Positions 23,746 to 32,129 of a stretch of 38,630 bases of DNA are shown in pieces; position 1 is the stretch's first letter; every line of letters begins with the position of its first letter. The DNA is from Mannheimia indoligenes. GTDB taxonomy: Bacteria; Pseudomonadota; Gammaproteobacteria; Enterobacterales; Pasteurellaceae. A program made the position numbers and the translations under genes. The notes beneath the pieces were generated by a model. That model was given only the letters and a program-made list of their open reading frames with translations. It was not told where the DNA came from and did not search any database. The DNA lies in the NCBI RefSeq assembly GCF_036880405.1, contig NZ_JBAJJM010000014.1, forward strand, positions 1 to 38,630, given 5' to 3'.

Positions 23746-25812
23746 ATGACAACACAAAACTTCCTCGCCGAGATCGGCACAGAAGAGCTGCCACCGAAGG
23801 CACTCAAAAAATTAGCGACCGCATTTGCGGAGAATGTTGAACAAGAGCTGAACCAAGCCGGGCTTGCTTTCGAGAAAGTCGAATGGTTTGCTGCACCACG
23901 CCGCTTGGCGGTGAAGGTGTTGGGTTTGGCGGACGCTCAACCGAGTAAAGAAATCGAGAAACGCGGCCCTGCAGTGTCGGCAGCGTTTGATGCCGAAGGC
24001 AAGCCGACTAAGGCGGCGGAAGGCTGGGCTAAAGGCTGTGGGATTACCGTGGAGCAAGCTGAGCGTATCGCCACAGACAAAGGCGAATGGCTGGTGCATC
24101 GTGCGGTAATTGAAGGTCAGCCGACCAAAAATCTATTGGTCGATATTATCTCCAAATCGTTGGCGAACCTGCCAATTCCGAAAACAATGCGTTGGGGCGA
24201 TAAAACCGAGCAGTTTGTCCGCCCGGTGCATACTGTGACCCTTTTATTCGGTGCGGAGCTGATTGAAGGCGAAATTTTAGGGGTGGCGAGCGACCGTACC
24301 ATTCGTGGTCACCGTTTCCTAGGAGAACGTGAGTTCCAAATCGACAATGCGGATCAATACCCACAACTACTGAAAGATCGTGGTTCTGTGGTAGCGGATT
24401 TCAACGAGCGTAAAGCGTTGATCCTTGCAAAATCCCAAGAAAAAGCGACCGCTTTGGGTGGCGTGGCGGATATTGAAGAAGACTTGCTTGATGAAGTGAC
24501 TTCACTTGTTGAATATCCAAACGTACTTACCGCCAAATTTGAAGAGCGTTTCTTAGCCGTGCCTGCGGAAGCCTTGGTTTATACGATGAAAGGCGACCAA
24601 AAATACTTCCCGATTTACGACAAAGACGGCAAATTGTTACCACACTTTATTTTTGTGTCGAACATCAACCCGGACGATCCAAGCAAGATCATCGAGGGTA
24701 ACGAAAAAGTGGTTCGCCCACGTTTGACCGATGCGGAATTCTTCTTCAAAACCGACTTAAAACAGAAGTTGGAAGACCAACTGCCACGCCTTGAAACCGT
24801 GTTGTTCCAACAACAGCTTGGCACATTGCGTGACAAAACGGCTCGCATTGAAGCATTAGCAGGCGAAATTGCGGCACAAATCGGTGCCGATCAAACCAAA
24901 GCGAAACGTGCCGGCTTGCTCTCAAAATGTGACCTGATGACCAATATGGTGTTTGAATTTACCGACACCCAAGGCGTAATGGGTATGCACTATGCCCGTC
25001 ACGATGGCGAAGATGAAGAAGTTGCCGTAGCATTGAACGAGCAATATATGCCACGTTTTGCAGGCGACAACTTGCCGAACAGCCTAGTGGCTTGCTCGGT
25101 GGCGCTGGCGGATAAATTCGATACGCTCACGGGGATTTTCGGTATCGGACAAGCACCAAAAGGCAGTGCCGACCCGTTCGCTCTACGCCGTGCGGCATTA
25201 GGTTCGTTACGGATTATCGTAGAGAAAAATTTACCGCTTGATTTAACCGAAATCGTGGCAAAATCTGCTGCTCTGTTCGGCGATAAGCTGACCAACAAAA
25301 ACGTGGTCGATGACGTGGTTGATTTTATGCTCGGCCGTTTCCGTGCGTGGTATGAAAGCGAAGGCATTGCAGTGGATGTAATTCAATCTGTGCTTGCCCG
25401 TCGTCCAACCAAACCGGCAGATTTTGATGCCCGTGTGCGTGCGGTATCGCACTTCCGTGAATTAGACAGTGCCGAAGCTCTCGCCGCAGCAAACAAACGT
25501 GTCAGCAACATTCTTGCGAAAGCGGATATTGCGATTGGCGAAATCGATTTGACCGCTTGCGTTGAGCCGTCAGAAAAAGCGTTGGCGGAGAGCGTATTAG
25601 CGTTAAGAACCGAAGTGCAACCGCTGATTGCTAACGGCGACTACACTGCGGTGCTTGATAAACTTGCGAACTTACGCCAACCGGTCGATGCGTTCTTTGA
25701 CGGCGTAATGGTAAATGCCGAAGATCAAAAACTGCGCCAAAACCGCTTAGCGATTTTAAGCACCCTGCAAGGCTTATTCCTGCAAGTGGCGGATATTTCG
25801 CTATTACAATAA
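23746..25812 (+). CDS. glyS: Glycyl-tRNA synthetase beta subunit
   Basis: 688 residues, the usual length. It starts TTQNFLAEIGTEELPPKALKKL, has FAAPRRLAVKV-type sequence near residue 48, KRGPAVSAAFD, PKTMRWG, FVRPVHT, GHRFLG, YPNVLTAKFEERFL, VMGMHYARHDGE and ADPFALRRAALG, and ends in the anticodon-binding-like domain. It binds tRNA and is needed for activity of the alpha subunit. It is followed by a palindromic uptake-sequence terminator. Confidence 0.96.
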   Translation: MTTQNFLAEIGTEELPPKALKKLATAFAENVEQELNQAGLAFEKVEWFAAPRRLAVKVLGLADAQPSKEIEKRGPAVSAAFDAEGKPTKAAEGWAKGCGITVEQAERIATDKGEWLVHRAVIEGQPTKNLLVDIISKSLANLPIPKTMRWGDKTEQFVRPVHTVTLLFGAELIEGEILGVASDRTIRGHRFLGEREFQIDNADQYPQLLKDRGSVVADFNERKALILAKSQEKATALGGVADIEEDLLDEVTSLVEYPNVLTAKFEERFLAVPAEALVYTMKGDQKYFPIYDKDGKLLPHFIFVSNINPDDPSKIIEGNEKVVRPRLTDAEFFFKTDLKQKLEDQLPRLETVLFQQQLGTLRDKTARIEALAGEIAAQIGADQTKAKRAGLLSKCDLMTNMVFEFTDTQGVMGMHYARHDGEDEEVAVALNEQYMPRFAGDNLPNSLVACSVALADKFDTLTGIFGIGQAPKGSADPFALRRAALGSLRIIVEKNLPLDLTEIVAKSAALFGDKLTNKNVVDDVVDFMLGRFRAWYESEGIAVDVIQSVLARRPTKPADFDARVRAVSHFRELDSAEALAAANKRVSNILAKADIAIGEIDLTACVEPSEKALAESVLALRTEVQPLIANGDYTAVLDKLANLRQPVDAFFDGVMVNAEDQKLRQNRLAILSTLQGLFLQVADISLLQ

Positions 25813-25830
25813 TTTGTAAAATTTTCTTGA

Positions 25831-25858
25831 AAATAGACCGCTTGCAAGCGGTCTATTT
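25831..25858 (+). terminator. Terminator after glyS made of back-to-back uptake sequences
   Basis: A perfect 28-bp palindrome (AAATAGACCGCTTG and its complement) ending in TTT. Both arms contain the GCAAGCGGTC variant of the uptake sequence. Confidence 0.8.
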
Positions 25859-25886
25859 TGTATCAAAATCTGCAAAAGGAAAAAAG

Positions 25887-26342
25887 ATGAAAAAATTACT
25901 GCTCTTGCTCTCACTCTTTTTCTCGGCACAAGTTTCATCAAATGAGACGCTTATTACCTTATTTGAATGCACTACGAATAAACAGCAGCATTTGAGTTTG
26001 ATTGCCTCAAAAGGCCCTATATTGAATTTTATGCGGCAGGGCGAGATGGAATATCAGCAAGATGTTGATAAAGCCTATTTGCACCAATACGCTAATGGTA
26101 CACAGCTTATGGTGCCACATAACGGTAAATGGTATCTCTTCGAAGAAACCGAGGCGACCACTGGTTTTACCCACGTTGAGTTGGTGGTTCGTAATGCGAA
26201 AACCGGGCAAGTGTTGGAATATCAAGAGTGTGAAAGTGATGCTATTTCCCTCATTCCTCGACTCTCAACCAATGATGTAAAGCCGATTCCCGATGATTTG
26301 GCGGAATGGTTATTTGAAGTGTCGAATAAATATGTTCCGTAA
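25887..26342 (+). CDS. Secreted or periplasmic protein, unrecognised
   Basis: 151 residues from the ATG behind AAAAGGA; an in-frame upstream ATG at 25827 would run through the glyS terminator and is rejected. A signal peptide (MKKLLLLLSLFFSAQVSS) precedes a domain with two cysteines (LFECTT and YQECESD, possibly a disulfide). Aromatic/acidic stretches GKWYLFEETEATTGF and IPDDLAEWLFEVSNKYV also stand out. I do not recognise the family; it stands alone between glyS and the next small gene. Confidence 0.7.
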   Translation: MKKLLLLLSLFFSAQVSSNETLITLFECTTNKQQHLSLIASKGPILNFMRQGEMEYQQDVDKAYLHQYANGTQLMVPHNGKWYLFEETEATTGFTHVELVVRNAKTGQVLEYQECESDAISLIPRLSTNDVKPIPDDLAEWLFEVSNKYVP

Positions 26343-26410
26343 TCAAAGCTAGTAAATTCTGCCTAGCTTGATTAAAATACCCTAGATTTTATAAAAATAA
26401 GGAAAACACA

Positions 26411-26701
26411 ATGTCAGTAAAAACCGAAGTTTTATTTAGTAACCATTGGAATGTGCGAGTGAGCGATCCGGGCTTTGAGGGTTCAATCAGCCATTATTTT
26501 GAAACGGTTTATATTACGCTTGAGGCTCATATTAATGGGGAAAGTGTGCAATATGAGTTTACTCGCAAGGTGGAAGATGAAGTGAAAATTCATCGCAGTT
26601 TTACCGATATTGATGAGTTATTTGAGTTTTTAGGCGAATATTTAAGCCCTGTGGCACTTGGGAATGTGGGTGTCCGCATCGGGCAGTTGGGTTTAGCATA
26701 A
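26411..26701 (+). CDS. Small cytoplasmic protein, unrecognised
   Basis: 96 residues with no signal peptide or membrane segment. Alternating polar/hydrophobic strands (SVQYEFTRKVEDEVKIHRSF) and a helix (DIDELFEFLGEYL) suggest a small alpha/beta domain. AATAAGGAAAACACA provides a ribosome site. It has no recognised family and is followed by a 27-bp palindrome. Confidence 0.65.
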   Translation: MSVKTEVLFSNHWNVRVSDPGFEGSISHYFETVYITLEAHINGESVQYEFTRKVEDEVKIHRSFTDIDELFEFLGEYLSPVALGNVGVRIGQLGLA

Positions 26702-26710
26702 TCCATTTTA

Positions 26711-26737
26711 GTAGGGACGCACTGAGTGCGTCCCTAC
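26711..26737 (+). repeat. Palindromic repeat GTAGGGACGCAC-TGA-GTGCGTCCCTAC
   Basis: A perfect 12-bp stem with a 3-base loop. It belongs with the copies at 33582-33630 and 11812-11829 as one loose family; here it could also terminate the upstream gene. Confidence 0.75.
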
Positions 26738-26760
26738 TTGCAAATTTTCCCTAAAATATA

Positions 26761-26769
26761 ACCGCTTGT
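26761..26769 (-). repeat. DNA uptake sequence, intergenic
   Basis: A perfect ACAAGCGGT on the minus strand, 11 bp before xerC, with the A/T-rich TTGCAAATTTTCC tract on one side. Confidence 0.85.
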
Positions 26770-26780
26770 AACATCCATCT

Positions 26781-27692
26781 ATGAATACCACTAATCCCCT
26801 TTTCCAACAAACTCAGCTTTATTGGGATTTTCTGCGAATTGAAAAGCAGGTCAGCCCTCATACCTTGAGCAATTATCAACGCCAGTTAGCAGCGGTGAGT
26901 GAGTTGTTTTCGCAGGCAGGGATTGAGCATTGGGAAGAAGTGGAAAGTAGCTCTGTGCGTTGGATGCTCAGTCAAAGCCATAAACAAGGGCTAAGTGCGA
27001 AAAGTATCGGCTTGCGGTTGGTGGCGTTGCGGCAATGGTTTGTCTATCTGATTAAAGTTGGGCGAATGAGTGCAAACCCGACTTTGGGGGTGAAATCGCC
27101 AAAAGTAGGCAAGCATTTACCGAAAAATATTGATGCCGAGCAGGTCGGGCAGTTGCTTGCGATTGAAAGCGATGAGCCAAGTGATTTGCGTGATCTTGCA
27201 ATGATGGAACTGATGTACAGTTCCGGCTTGCGGTTGTCTGAATTGCAAGGGCTGGATTTGGGCGATATGGATTTATCGGCGAAAGAGGTTAGGGTGCAAG
27301 GTAAGGGCAGTAAGGAACGTATTGTGCCGATTGGCTCACAGGCGTTAAATGCACTGAATCGTTGGCTTGAGGTTCGCCTACAGTTTAAGCCACAAGATAA
27401 CGCCGTGTTTTTGAATAAGCGTGGAGGGCGGTTGTCGCACCGCTCCATTCAGTTAGCGATGAAAAAGTGGGGCGAGCGTCAGGGGTTAGAAAGTCATCTG
27501 CATCCACACAAATTACGCCACTCTTTCGCCACGCATATGTTGGAGGCGAGCGGAGATTTACGGGCAGTTCAGGAATTATTGGGGCATAGTAGCCTTTCGA
27601 CTACGCAAATTTACACTCACTTGGATTTCCAACATCTTGCCAAAATTTATGATTCGGCACACCCAAGGGCGAGAAGAAAGAAAGAGGATTAA
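26781..27692 (+). CDS. xerC: XerC, site-specific tyrosine recombinase
   Basis: 303 residues: an N-terminal SAM-like DNA-binding domain (about 10-100) and a catalytic domain with the full set Arg151 (SSGLRLSEL), Lys175 (GKGSKE), His243 and Arg246 (HPHKLRHSFATHM), His269 (LGHSSLSTTQ) and Tyr278 (QIYTHL). Each falls three residues after the E. coli XerC counterpart. With XerD it resolves chromosome dimers at dif. Residues 116-120 (NIDAE) and the overall match favour XerC over XerD. It converges with the YbaN-like gene, overlapping by 4 bp. Confidence 0.92.
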   Translation: MNTTNPLFQQTQLYWDFLRIEKQVSPHTLSNYQRQLAAVSELFSQAGIEHWEEVESSSVRWMLSQSHKQGLSAKSIGLRLVALRQWFVYLIKVGRMSANPTLGVKSPKVGKHLPKNIDAEQVGQLLAIESDEPSDLRDLAMMELMYSSGLRLSELQGLDLGDMDLSAKEVRVQGKGSKERIVPIGSQALNALNRWLEVRLQFKPQDNAVFLNKRGGRLSHRSIQLAMKKWGERQGLESHLHPHKLRHSFATHMLEASGDLRAVQELLGHSSLSTTQIYTHLDFQHLAKIYDSAHPRARRKKED

Positions 27693-28066
27693 GGCTTTAT
27701 CGGCTCGGCAGGAAGGGTTTTCATTTTGCAGAAGAAATACCAATATTGAATAATCACTAATACTGCAACAGCGATTTTCCCACCAATATGTGGTAAGGTT
27801 AAAAAGGCAAATAGCGTAAACGGAAAGGAAATTGCTAAAATTGTGATTTTTTGCTTCATCGTCATTGCCCGTTTCTGATCATATTCTTGCAAATATTTTT
27901 TATACAGTTTGGTTTGAATAAACCACAAGTGCATTTTCTCTGAACCTTTGGTAAAACAGAATAAGGCTAAGAGTAAAAAAGGTGTAGTAGGCAGCCCTGG
28001 TAAAACTGCACCAATAGCCCCAAGCCCGATGCAGATAAACCCGCAGATAATATAAAGTAATTTCAT
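27689..28066 (-). CDS. YbaN/DUF454 inner-membrane protein
   Basis: 125 residues with about four hydrophobic segments (6-24, 26-42, 76-95 and 97-113). The family marker GLGAIGAVLPGLPTTPFLLLALFCF lies at about 16-40, followed by the usual WF-x-LY-KKYL-x-EY segment with MTMKQK. Function is unknown; E. coli YbaN sits with priC and apt, but that context is not seen here. Confidence 0.85.
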   Translation of the reverse strand: MKLLYIICGFICIGLGAIGAVLPGLPTTPFLLLALFCFTKGSEKMHLWFIQTKLYKKYLQEYDQKRAMTMKQKITILAISFPFTLFAFLTLPHIGGKIAVAVLVIIQYWYFFCKMKTLPAEPIKP

Positions 28067-28197
28067 CGCAATTAATTGTACTTTAGTTTTTGAGAATAAA
28101 TCGCAATTATACTAAAGGAAGCGAAAAAGGATTTCAAACTATTTCTATGATAGCAAGCGGTTTCTTTTTTCAGATTTTTTGCAAATAGAAATAAAAA

Positions 28198-28221
28198 AAC
28201 CTGTTGAATAATCAACAGGTT
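28198..28221 (-). terminator. Terminator after the tRNA-Ser pair
   Basis: A 10-bp perfect stem (AACCTGTTGA / TCAACAGGTT) with a 4-base loop and a T run on the minus strand. Confidence 0.85.
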
Positions 28222-28226
28222 AAATA

Positions 28227-28316
28227 TGGCGGAGGAAGTGAGATTCGAACTCACGGAGGGCGTTAACCCTCGCCGGTTTTCAAGACCGGTGCATTCAACC
28301 GCTCTGCCATTCCTCC
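28227..28316 (-). tRNA. tRNA-Ser(UGA), copy 1
   Basis: 90 nt including encoded CCA. Acceptor GGAGGAA/TTCCTCC with discriminator G, anticodon loop CTTGAAA (anticodon UGA), a long class II variable arm and TTCGAAT in the T loop. Identical to copy 2. Confidence 0.95.
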
Positions 28317-28392
28317 GGGTTGAAAGTCTATTAAATTGTTGTTCTCTTAAAAGAGAAAATCTGCTAATAAACATCAGCAGACTTAAATTTGA

Positions 28393-28482
28393 TGGCGGAG
28401 GAAGTGAGATTCGAACTCACGGAGGGCGTTAACCCTCGCCGGTTTTCAAGACCGGTGCATTCAACCGCTCTGCCATTCCTCC
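28393..28482 (-). tRNA. tRNA-Ser(UGA), copy 2
   Basis: 90 nt including encoded CCA, identical in sequence to the copy 77 bp away, with the same anticodon loop. The two are a tandem duplication in one transcript. Confidence 0.95.
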
Positions 28483-28573
28483 GTTGAAAACGTTGCAATA
28501 ATAGAGATTATTGCAATCATCGTCAAGCAATAAATCTTAAATTCTGCTTATTCGTTCTTTTTTTCAGCATAAA

Positions 28574-29665
28574 TTATTTCTTTATCAACCAAACGCCACT
28601 TTCAATATGGTGTGTGTAAGGGAACTGATCGAATAATGCTGCTTTTTCGATACGGTGGGTTTGACTTAATTGCTGTAAATTATCAGCCAATGTGTGCGGA
28701 TTACACGAAATATAGAGAATGCGATCGTAAGCCTGCACCATATTCAGTGTGTCTTGATCCAATCCTGCTCGTGGCGGATCGACAAAAATCGTGTTGCAAT
28801 CATAATCTTTCAAATCAATCCCTTTTAGGCGATAAAATTCACGTACGCCGTTCATCGCTTGGGTAAATTCTTCTGCTGACATTCGGATAATTTGTAGATT
28901 ATCAATGCCGTTTTGCTCAATATTATATTGAGCTGATTGCACTGAAGATTTGGAGATTTCCGTTGCTAGAACCTTGCGGAAATTTTCCGCTAATGCAATA
29001 GAGAAGTTGCCGTTACCGCAGTAAAGCTCAAGTAAATCGCCCTCACTATTTTGGGTACAACCTCTTGCCCACTCCAGCATTTTGATATTCATTTCTGCAT
29101 TAGGCTGAGTGAAACTGTTTTCTACTTGACGGTAAACGTAGTGCTTGCTGTCAATCGGCAATACTTCTTCCACATAATCACAATCTAAGGCTATCTTTTG
29201 TTTATTTGCTCGCCCGATGATTTGCACCTTAAAGCCTTGATCTTCTAAGCGACTTTTCAATGCTTTAGCTTGCTCAATCCATTCTTCACCAAGCGTTTTG
29301 TGATAAAGCATTGATACGGCAATTTCACCGCTTAGCGTACTTAAATAATCCACTTGGAACAGCTTACGAGTTAAGATGTCGTTACCGTTAATTTCTGTCA
29401 GTAACGCTTGCATCATTTGATTAATTAGCTCGCTTGCAATCGGAAAGCTATCTACACGATAACGCTCTTTGGTTTCTTGATTAAACATTATGTGGTAAAG
29501 CGAGCCCTCATCGTGCCAAACCCGAAATTCCGCACGCATACGGAAATGGCTTGGCTTAGAGGCAAACACTTCTAATTCAGGGGCATTAAAAGGCTTGAGT
29601 AAAGCGGTCAAATTTTCGGTTTTTTTTGCAAGAAGAGCGGAATATTGTTCAATCGGAAGTGTCAT
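28574..29665 (-). CDS. trmA: TrmA, tRNA (uracil-54-C5) methyltransferase
   Basis: 363 residues, typical size. The N-terminal RNA-binding part reads FRMRAEFRVWHDE; the SAM site is LLELYCGNGNFSIALA, followed by the catalytic DPPRAGLD and the nucleophilic Cys in YISCNPHTLADNL. It makes ribothymidine at U54 and acts on tmRNA in relatives. Confidence 0.95.
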   Translation of the reverse strand: MTLPIEQYSALLAKKTENLTALLKPFNAPELEVFASKPSHFRMRAEFRVWHDEGSLYHIMFNQETKERYRVDSFPIASELINQMMQALLTEINGNDILTRKLFQVDYLSTLSGEIAVSMLYHKTLGEEWIEQAKALKSRLEDQGFKVQIIGRANKQKIALDCDYVEEVLPIDSKHYVYRQVENSFTQPNAEMNIKMLEWARGCTQNSEGDLLELYCGNGNFSIALAENFRKVLATEISKSSVQSAQYNIEQNGIDNLQIIRMSAEEFTQAMNGVREFYRLKGIDLKDYDCNTIFVDPPRAGLDQDTLNMVQAYDRILYISCNPHTLADNLQQLSQTHRIEKAALFDQFPYTHHIESGVWLIKK

Positions 29666-29694
29666 TTTTTACCACGAATAGAAAATGAAAAAAC

Positions 29695-29718
29695 AAACCA
29701 CGAATTGCTTCGTGGTTT
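29695..29718 (-). terminator. Terminator after maoP
   Basis: A 10-bp perfect stem (AAACCACGAA / TTCGTGGTTT) with a 4-base loop. It is followed on the minus strand by GTTTTTTC. Confidence 0.82.
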
Positions 29719-29736
29719 TATAGCATAAATTTAAGC

Positions 29737-30069
29737 TTATTCAGCTGCACTGAAATCATCGCCGGCATCGCTACCCGCATTACCTGAAAGGGTGTAAATG
29801 CGTTTAGTTTTACTGGTCAGCGTGCGGTATTTTAACCACGCTTTTTCGATATCGCTTTGTGCAATTTCTTCGCCTTTCATTACAGCAACGAAGCGTTTTT
29901 CTTCTGCGGTTTTAGGTTTACGTTCGCCTGTTTCTAAAGCCAAGCACGCTTGACCGAACTGCTCTAAAGTTTGTGATTCACGAATAGTGTAATCACCGTG
30001 ACGAGAAAAGCCACGAGGGTAATTTTTATCATCGAAAAAACGGCGTGTAACGCTAAAACTATCTGCCAT
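29737..30069 (-). CDS. maoP: MaoP (YifE, DUF413) macrodomain Ori protein
   Basis: 110 residues taken from the ATG that starts MADSFSVTRRFF, which matches E. coli MaoP (YifE) starting MAESF; the upstream ATG (MRHI) at 30081 is rejected because the GAGG ribosome site lies inside it. Family segments: FDDKNYPRGFSRHGDYTI (about 12-29), KRFVAVMKGEE and RIYTLSG. In E. coli it restrains mobility of the Ori macrodomain by acting at maoS, which in E. coli lies close by; I did not identify a maoS here. Confidence 0.85.
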   Translation of the reverse strand: MADSFSVTRRFFDDKNYPRGFSRHGDYTIRESQTLEQFGQACLALETGERKPKTAEEKRFVAVMKGEEIAQSDIEKAWLKYRTLTSKTKRIYTLSGNAGSDAGDDFSAAE

Positions 30070-30203
30070 AATATGCCTCATTGTTTGAAATTAGGGAAAA
30101 GAAAATCGGCATACATTAAACAAAAATGGCGAATAAATCAAGGTTTAATGCAAATTTGGGGTGTTTTTTAATTCCTTACTTTGCAAAATTGTTGTAAAAA
30201 GTA

Positions 30204-30212
30204 ACCGCTTGT
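30204..30212 (-). repeat. DNA uptake sequence, intergenic
   Basis: A perfect ACAAGCGGT on the minus strand with TTGCAAAATTGTTG to its left. Confidence 0.85.
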
Positions 30213-30231
30213 AATATTGAAATGAAATTAA

Positions 30232-30265
30232 AAAGAGGAATAAAAACGGTGTTTTATTCCTCTTT
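30232..30265 (-). terminator. Terminator after the DASS transporter gene
   Basis: A 14-bp perfect stem (AAAGAGGAATAAAA / TTTTATTCCTCTTT) with a 6-base loop and a short T run on the minus strand. Confidence 0.82.
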
Positions 30266-30284
30266 ATTGCTTATTAGGTATAGA

Positions 30285-31733
30285 TTACCACCAGCCTAAC
30301 ATTTTCATCCATAAACCGCCGACACCAAACCAGATGATAAGTGAGGCAATAGAAACAATGAAACTCACTCCCCACCATTGACCGGTAGTGTTATAACCTG
30401 AGCCGAATAAAGCAGGCCCCGGGCCACCGGCATATTGGGTTAGGCTCATTGAAAGGGTTGAAGTATAGCCTAAGCCAACCGCAGCTAACATCGGTGGTGT
30501 ACCCACGGCGATAGCGGCTGCTAAGAATGCCAAATACATAGCAGAAATATGTGCCATAGCAGAAGCAAAGAAGTAGCGGGTGTAGAAATAAACCAGTACT
30601 AAAATGGTAAAGGCAACAGGCCAGCTGAAAATACTAATTGAAGAAGAAATGTGCGTTGAAATCCAGCTTATTACACCATACTTGTTTAGGGCGGTTGCCA
30701 TCATTACTAATACGGCAAACCAAAACATTGTATCCCACGCCGTTGTTTCTTCGACAATGTTTTTCCACGTCATAATATTTGAGAGTAATAAAATGACTAA
30801 GCCGATAAAGGCAGATACAGTTGCTGGAATACCGAAATAGAGATCGCCGACCGTCCATAGGAGTAGTAGGAGAATGAAGTCGAGGGCTAAGATCCATTCG
30901 GCTGCACTCATTTTACCCATTTTTTGTAACTCATCTTTTGCCATTTGTGCCATTTTAGGTGTACTTTTCAACTCTGGTGGATAGATGAGATAAACTAAGT
31001 AAGGGAGTACGATTAAGCTGATAATGCCCGGTACAAGAGCTCCTAAAAACCACGTCATCCAAGAAATTTCGATACCTTGGCTGCCGGCAAGTTCTGCAAT
31101 CAGAGGGTTGCCTGCCATAGCGGTTAAGAACATTGTACAAGCGATAGTATCAATTTGAGACACAACAATCGCTAAAAACGCACCTGCTCTTCTTGCTGTT
31201 GGTCCTGGTTTAGAATCGTATGTATCTGCGATTGATTGCATAATCGGGTACATAATACCGCCCCCACGAGCAGAAGCAGACGGAATACCCGGTGCAATAA
31301 TGGTATCAGCAAGGGCTATACCGTACGCAACCCCCATCATTCGATTACCGAATTTAGAAATGAAATAGAGTGCGATACGATGCCCTAGCCCTGTTTTAAT
31401 CACAGCACGAGATAAGAACATCGCAATCCCGATAAGCCAAATAGTTGAGTTGGCAAAGCCGGAAAGCATTGCGACATCGTCTTTTCCTGCTTTAATCGGG
31501 GTAAGTCCTGTTACACCACTGATTACCAGGGCAACTAAGGTTGCCGCACCCATTGGCATTGCTTTAGTAATAATTGCCAAAATGGTTGCAACAAATAATG
31601 CGAGCATTCCCCACGCTTTAGGACTTAGCCCTTCAGGTATTGGGCAGAAATAAATTCCAAGCCCGACGATAATAGAAATTAGCAGACCTTTCCATTCAAA
31701 GCCTGCTTTTACATTGACTGTTGTGTTTGACAT
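30285..31733 (-). CDS. DASS (SLC13) family anion transporter, probable dicarboxylate/citrate carrier
   Basis: 482 residues with about 12 membrane helices. The segment PMGAATLVALVISGVTGL at about 60-77, IIAPGIPSASARGGGI (about 146-161) and a loop IDTIACTMFLTAMAGNPL (about 193-210) carry the family's Ser-Asn-Thr carboxylate-binding features; SLTQYAGGPGPALFGSGY marks the C-terminal half. It looks closest to CitT/TtdT-type di- and tricarboxylate antiporters, and citrate/succinate or 2-oxoglutarate/malate are candidate substrates. A perfect FNR box upstream suggests anaerobic expression. Confidence 0.88.
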   Translation of the reverse strand: MSNTTVNVKAGFEWKGLLISIIVGLGIYFCPIPEGLSPKAWGMLALFVATILAIITKAMPMGAATLVALVISGVTGLTPIKAGKDDVAMLSGFANSTIWLIGIAMFLSRAVIKTGLGHRIALYFISKFGNRMMGVAYGIALADTIIAPGIPSASARGGGIMYPIMQSIADTYDSKPGPTARRAGAFLAIVVSQIDTIACTMFLTAMAGNPLIAELAGSQGIEISWMTWFLGALVPGIISLIVLPYLVYLIYPPELKSTPKMAQMAKDELQKMGKMSAAEWILALDFILLLLLWTVGDLYFGIPATVSAFIGLVILLLSNIMTWKNIVEETTAWDTMFWFAVLVMMATALNKYGVISWISTHISSSISIFSWPVAFTILVLVYFYTRYFFASAMAHISAMYLAFLAAAIAVGTPPMLAAVGLGYTSTLSMSLTQYAGGPGPALFGSGYNTTGQWWGVSFIVSIASLIIWFGVGGLWMKMLGWW

Positions 31734-31792
31734 AAAATGTTCTCCATAACTTAAAATATGGGGGAGAGTATCACAACTGTTAGATAATAGAA

Positions 31793-31806
31793 TTGATATT
31801 AATCAA
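31793..31806 (-). promoter_or_regulatory. FNR box upstream of the DASS transporter
   Basis: TTGAT-ATTA-ATCAA is a perfect match to the FNR consensus (10 of 10). The minus-strand TACTCT/GATACT region at 31765-31772 is a possible -10, putting the site centre near -40. Confidence 0.85.
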
Positions 31807-31827
31807 TAATAGGTAAGGCAGTTAGAA

Positions 31828-31870
31828 ACAAAGGTGAGATTAATGTTTAACCGATTAATCTCGCCTTTGT
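31828..31870 (-). terminator. Terminator after sdhE
   Basis: A stem of about 16 bp (ACAAAGGTGAGATTAAT with ATTAATCTCGCCTTTGT, one G-T pair) with a 9-base loop, ending TTTGTTTC on the minus strand. It separates sdhE from the DASS promoter. Confidence 0.75.
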
Positions 31871-31880
31871 CTATATGGAA

Positions 31881-32129
31881 TTAACGCTCAATCTTCGCTC
31901 TCATCAGTTCAATTAATTCTGCGATCTCGGGCGTTGGAGCCGGCACTTGTAACATTACCCAGCGAAAGAGTTCAGGGTCGGTGTAGCTTAACATTTCAAC
32001 AAAGGCTTGTTGTTGTGTTTCGGTAAGTTCATCAAAATGATTTTTATAAAATGGCATAATCATTTTGTCTAACTCACGCATACCACGACGGCATTCCCAT
32101 TCAAGTTTAAAGCGGTTAATTTCTGTCAT
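31881..32129 (-). CDS. sdhE: SdhE/YgfY family FAD assembly factor
   Basis: 82 residues. The motif RRGMRELD (about 14-21) is the family signature; the rest (AFVEMLSYTDPELFRWVM) matches SdhE/CptB. It attaches FAD covalently to succinate dehydrogenase or, in this group, more likely fumarate reductase flavoprotein. Its start shares one base with the ispH stop (TAATG). Confidence 0.87.
   Translation of the reverse strand: MTEINRFKLEWECRRGMRELDKMIMPFYKNHFDELTETQQQAFVEMLSYTDPELFRWVMLQVPAPTPEIAELIELMRAKIER

Noticed and set aside
28072..28374. Open frame over the tRNA-Ser gene
   Set aside because: It is a well-known false ORF type; the sequence is a tRNA on the minus strand.
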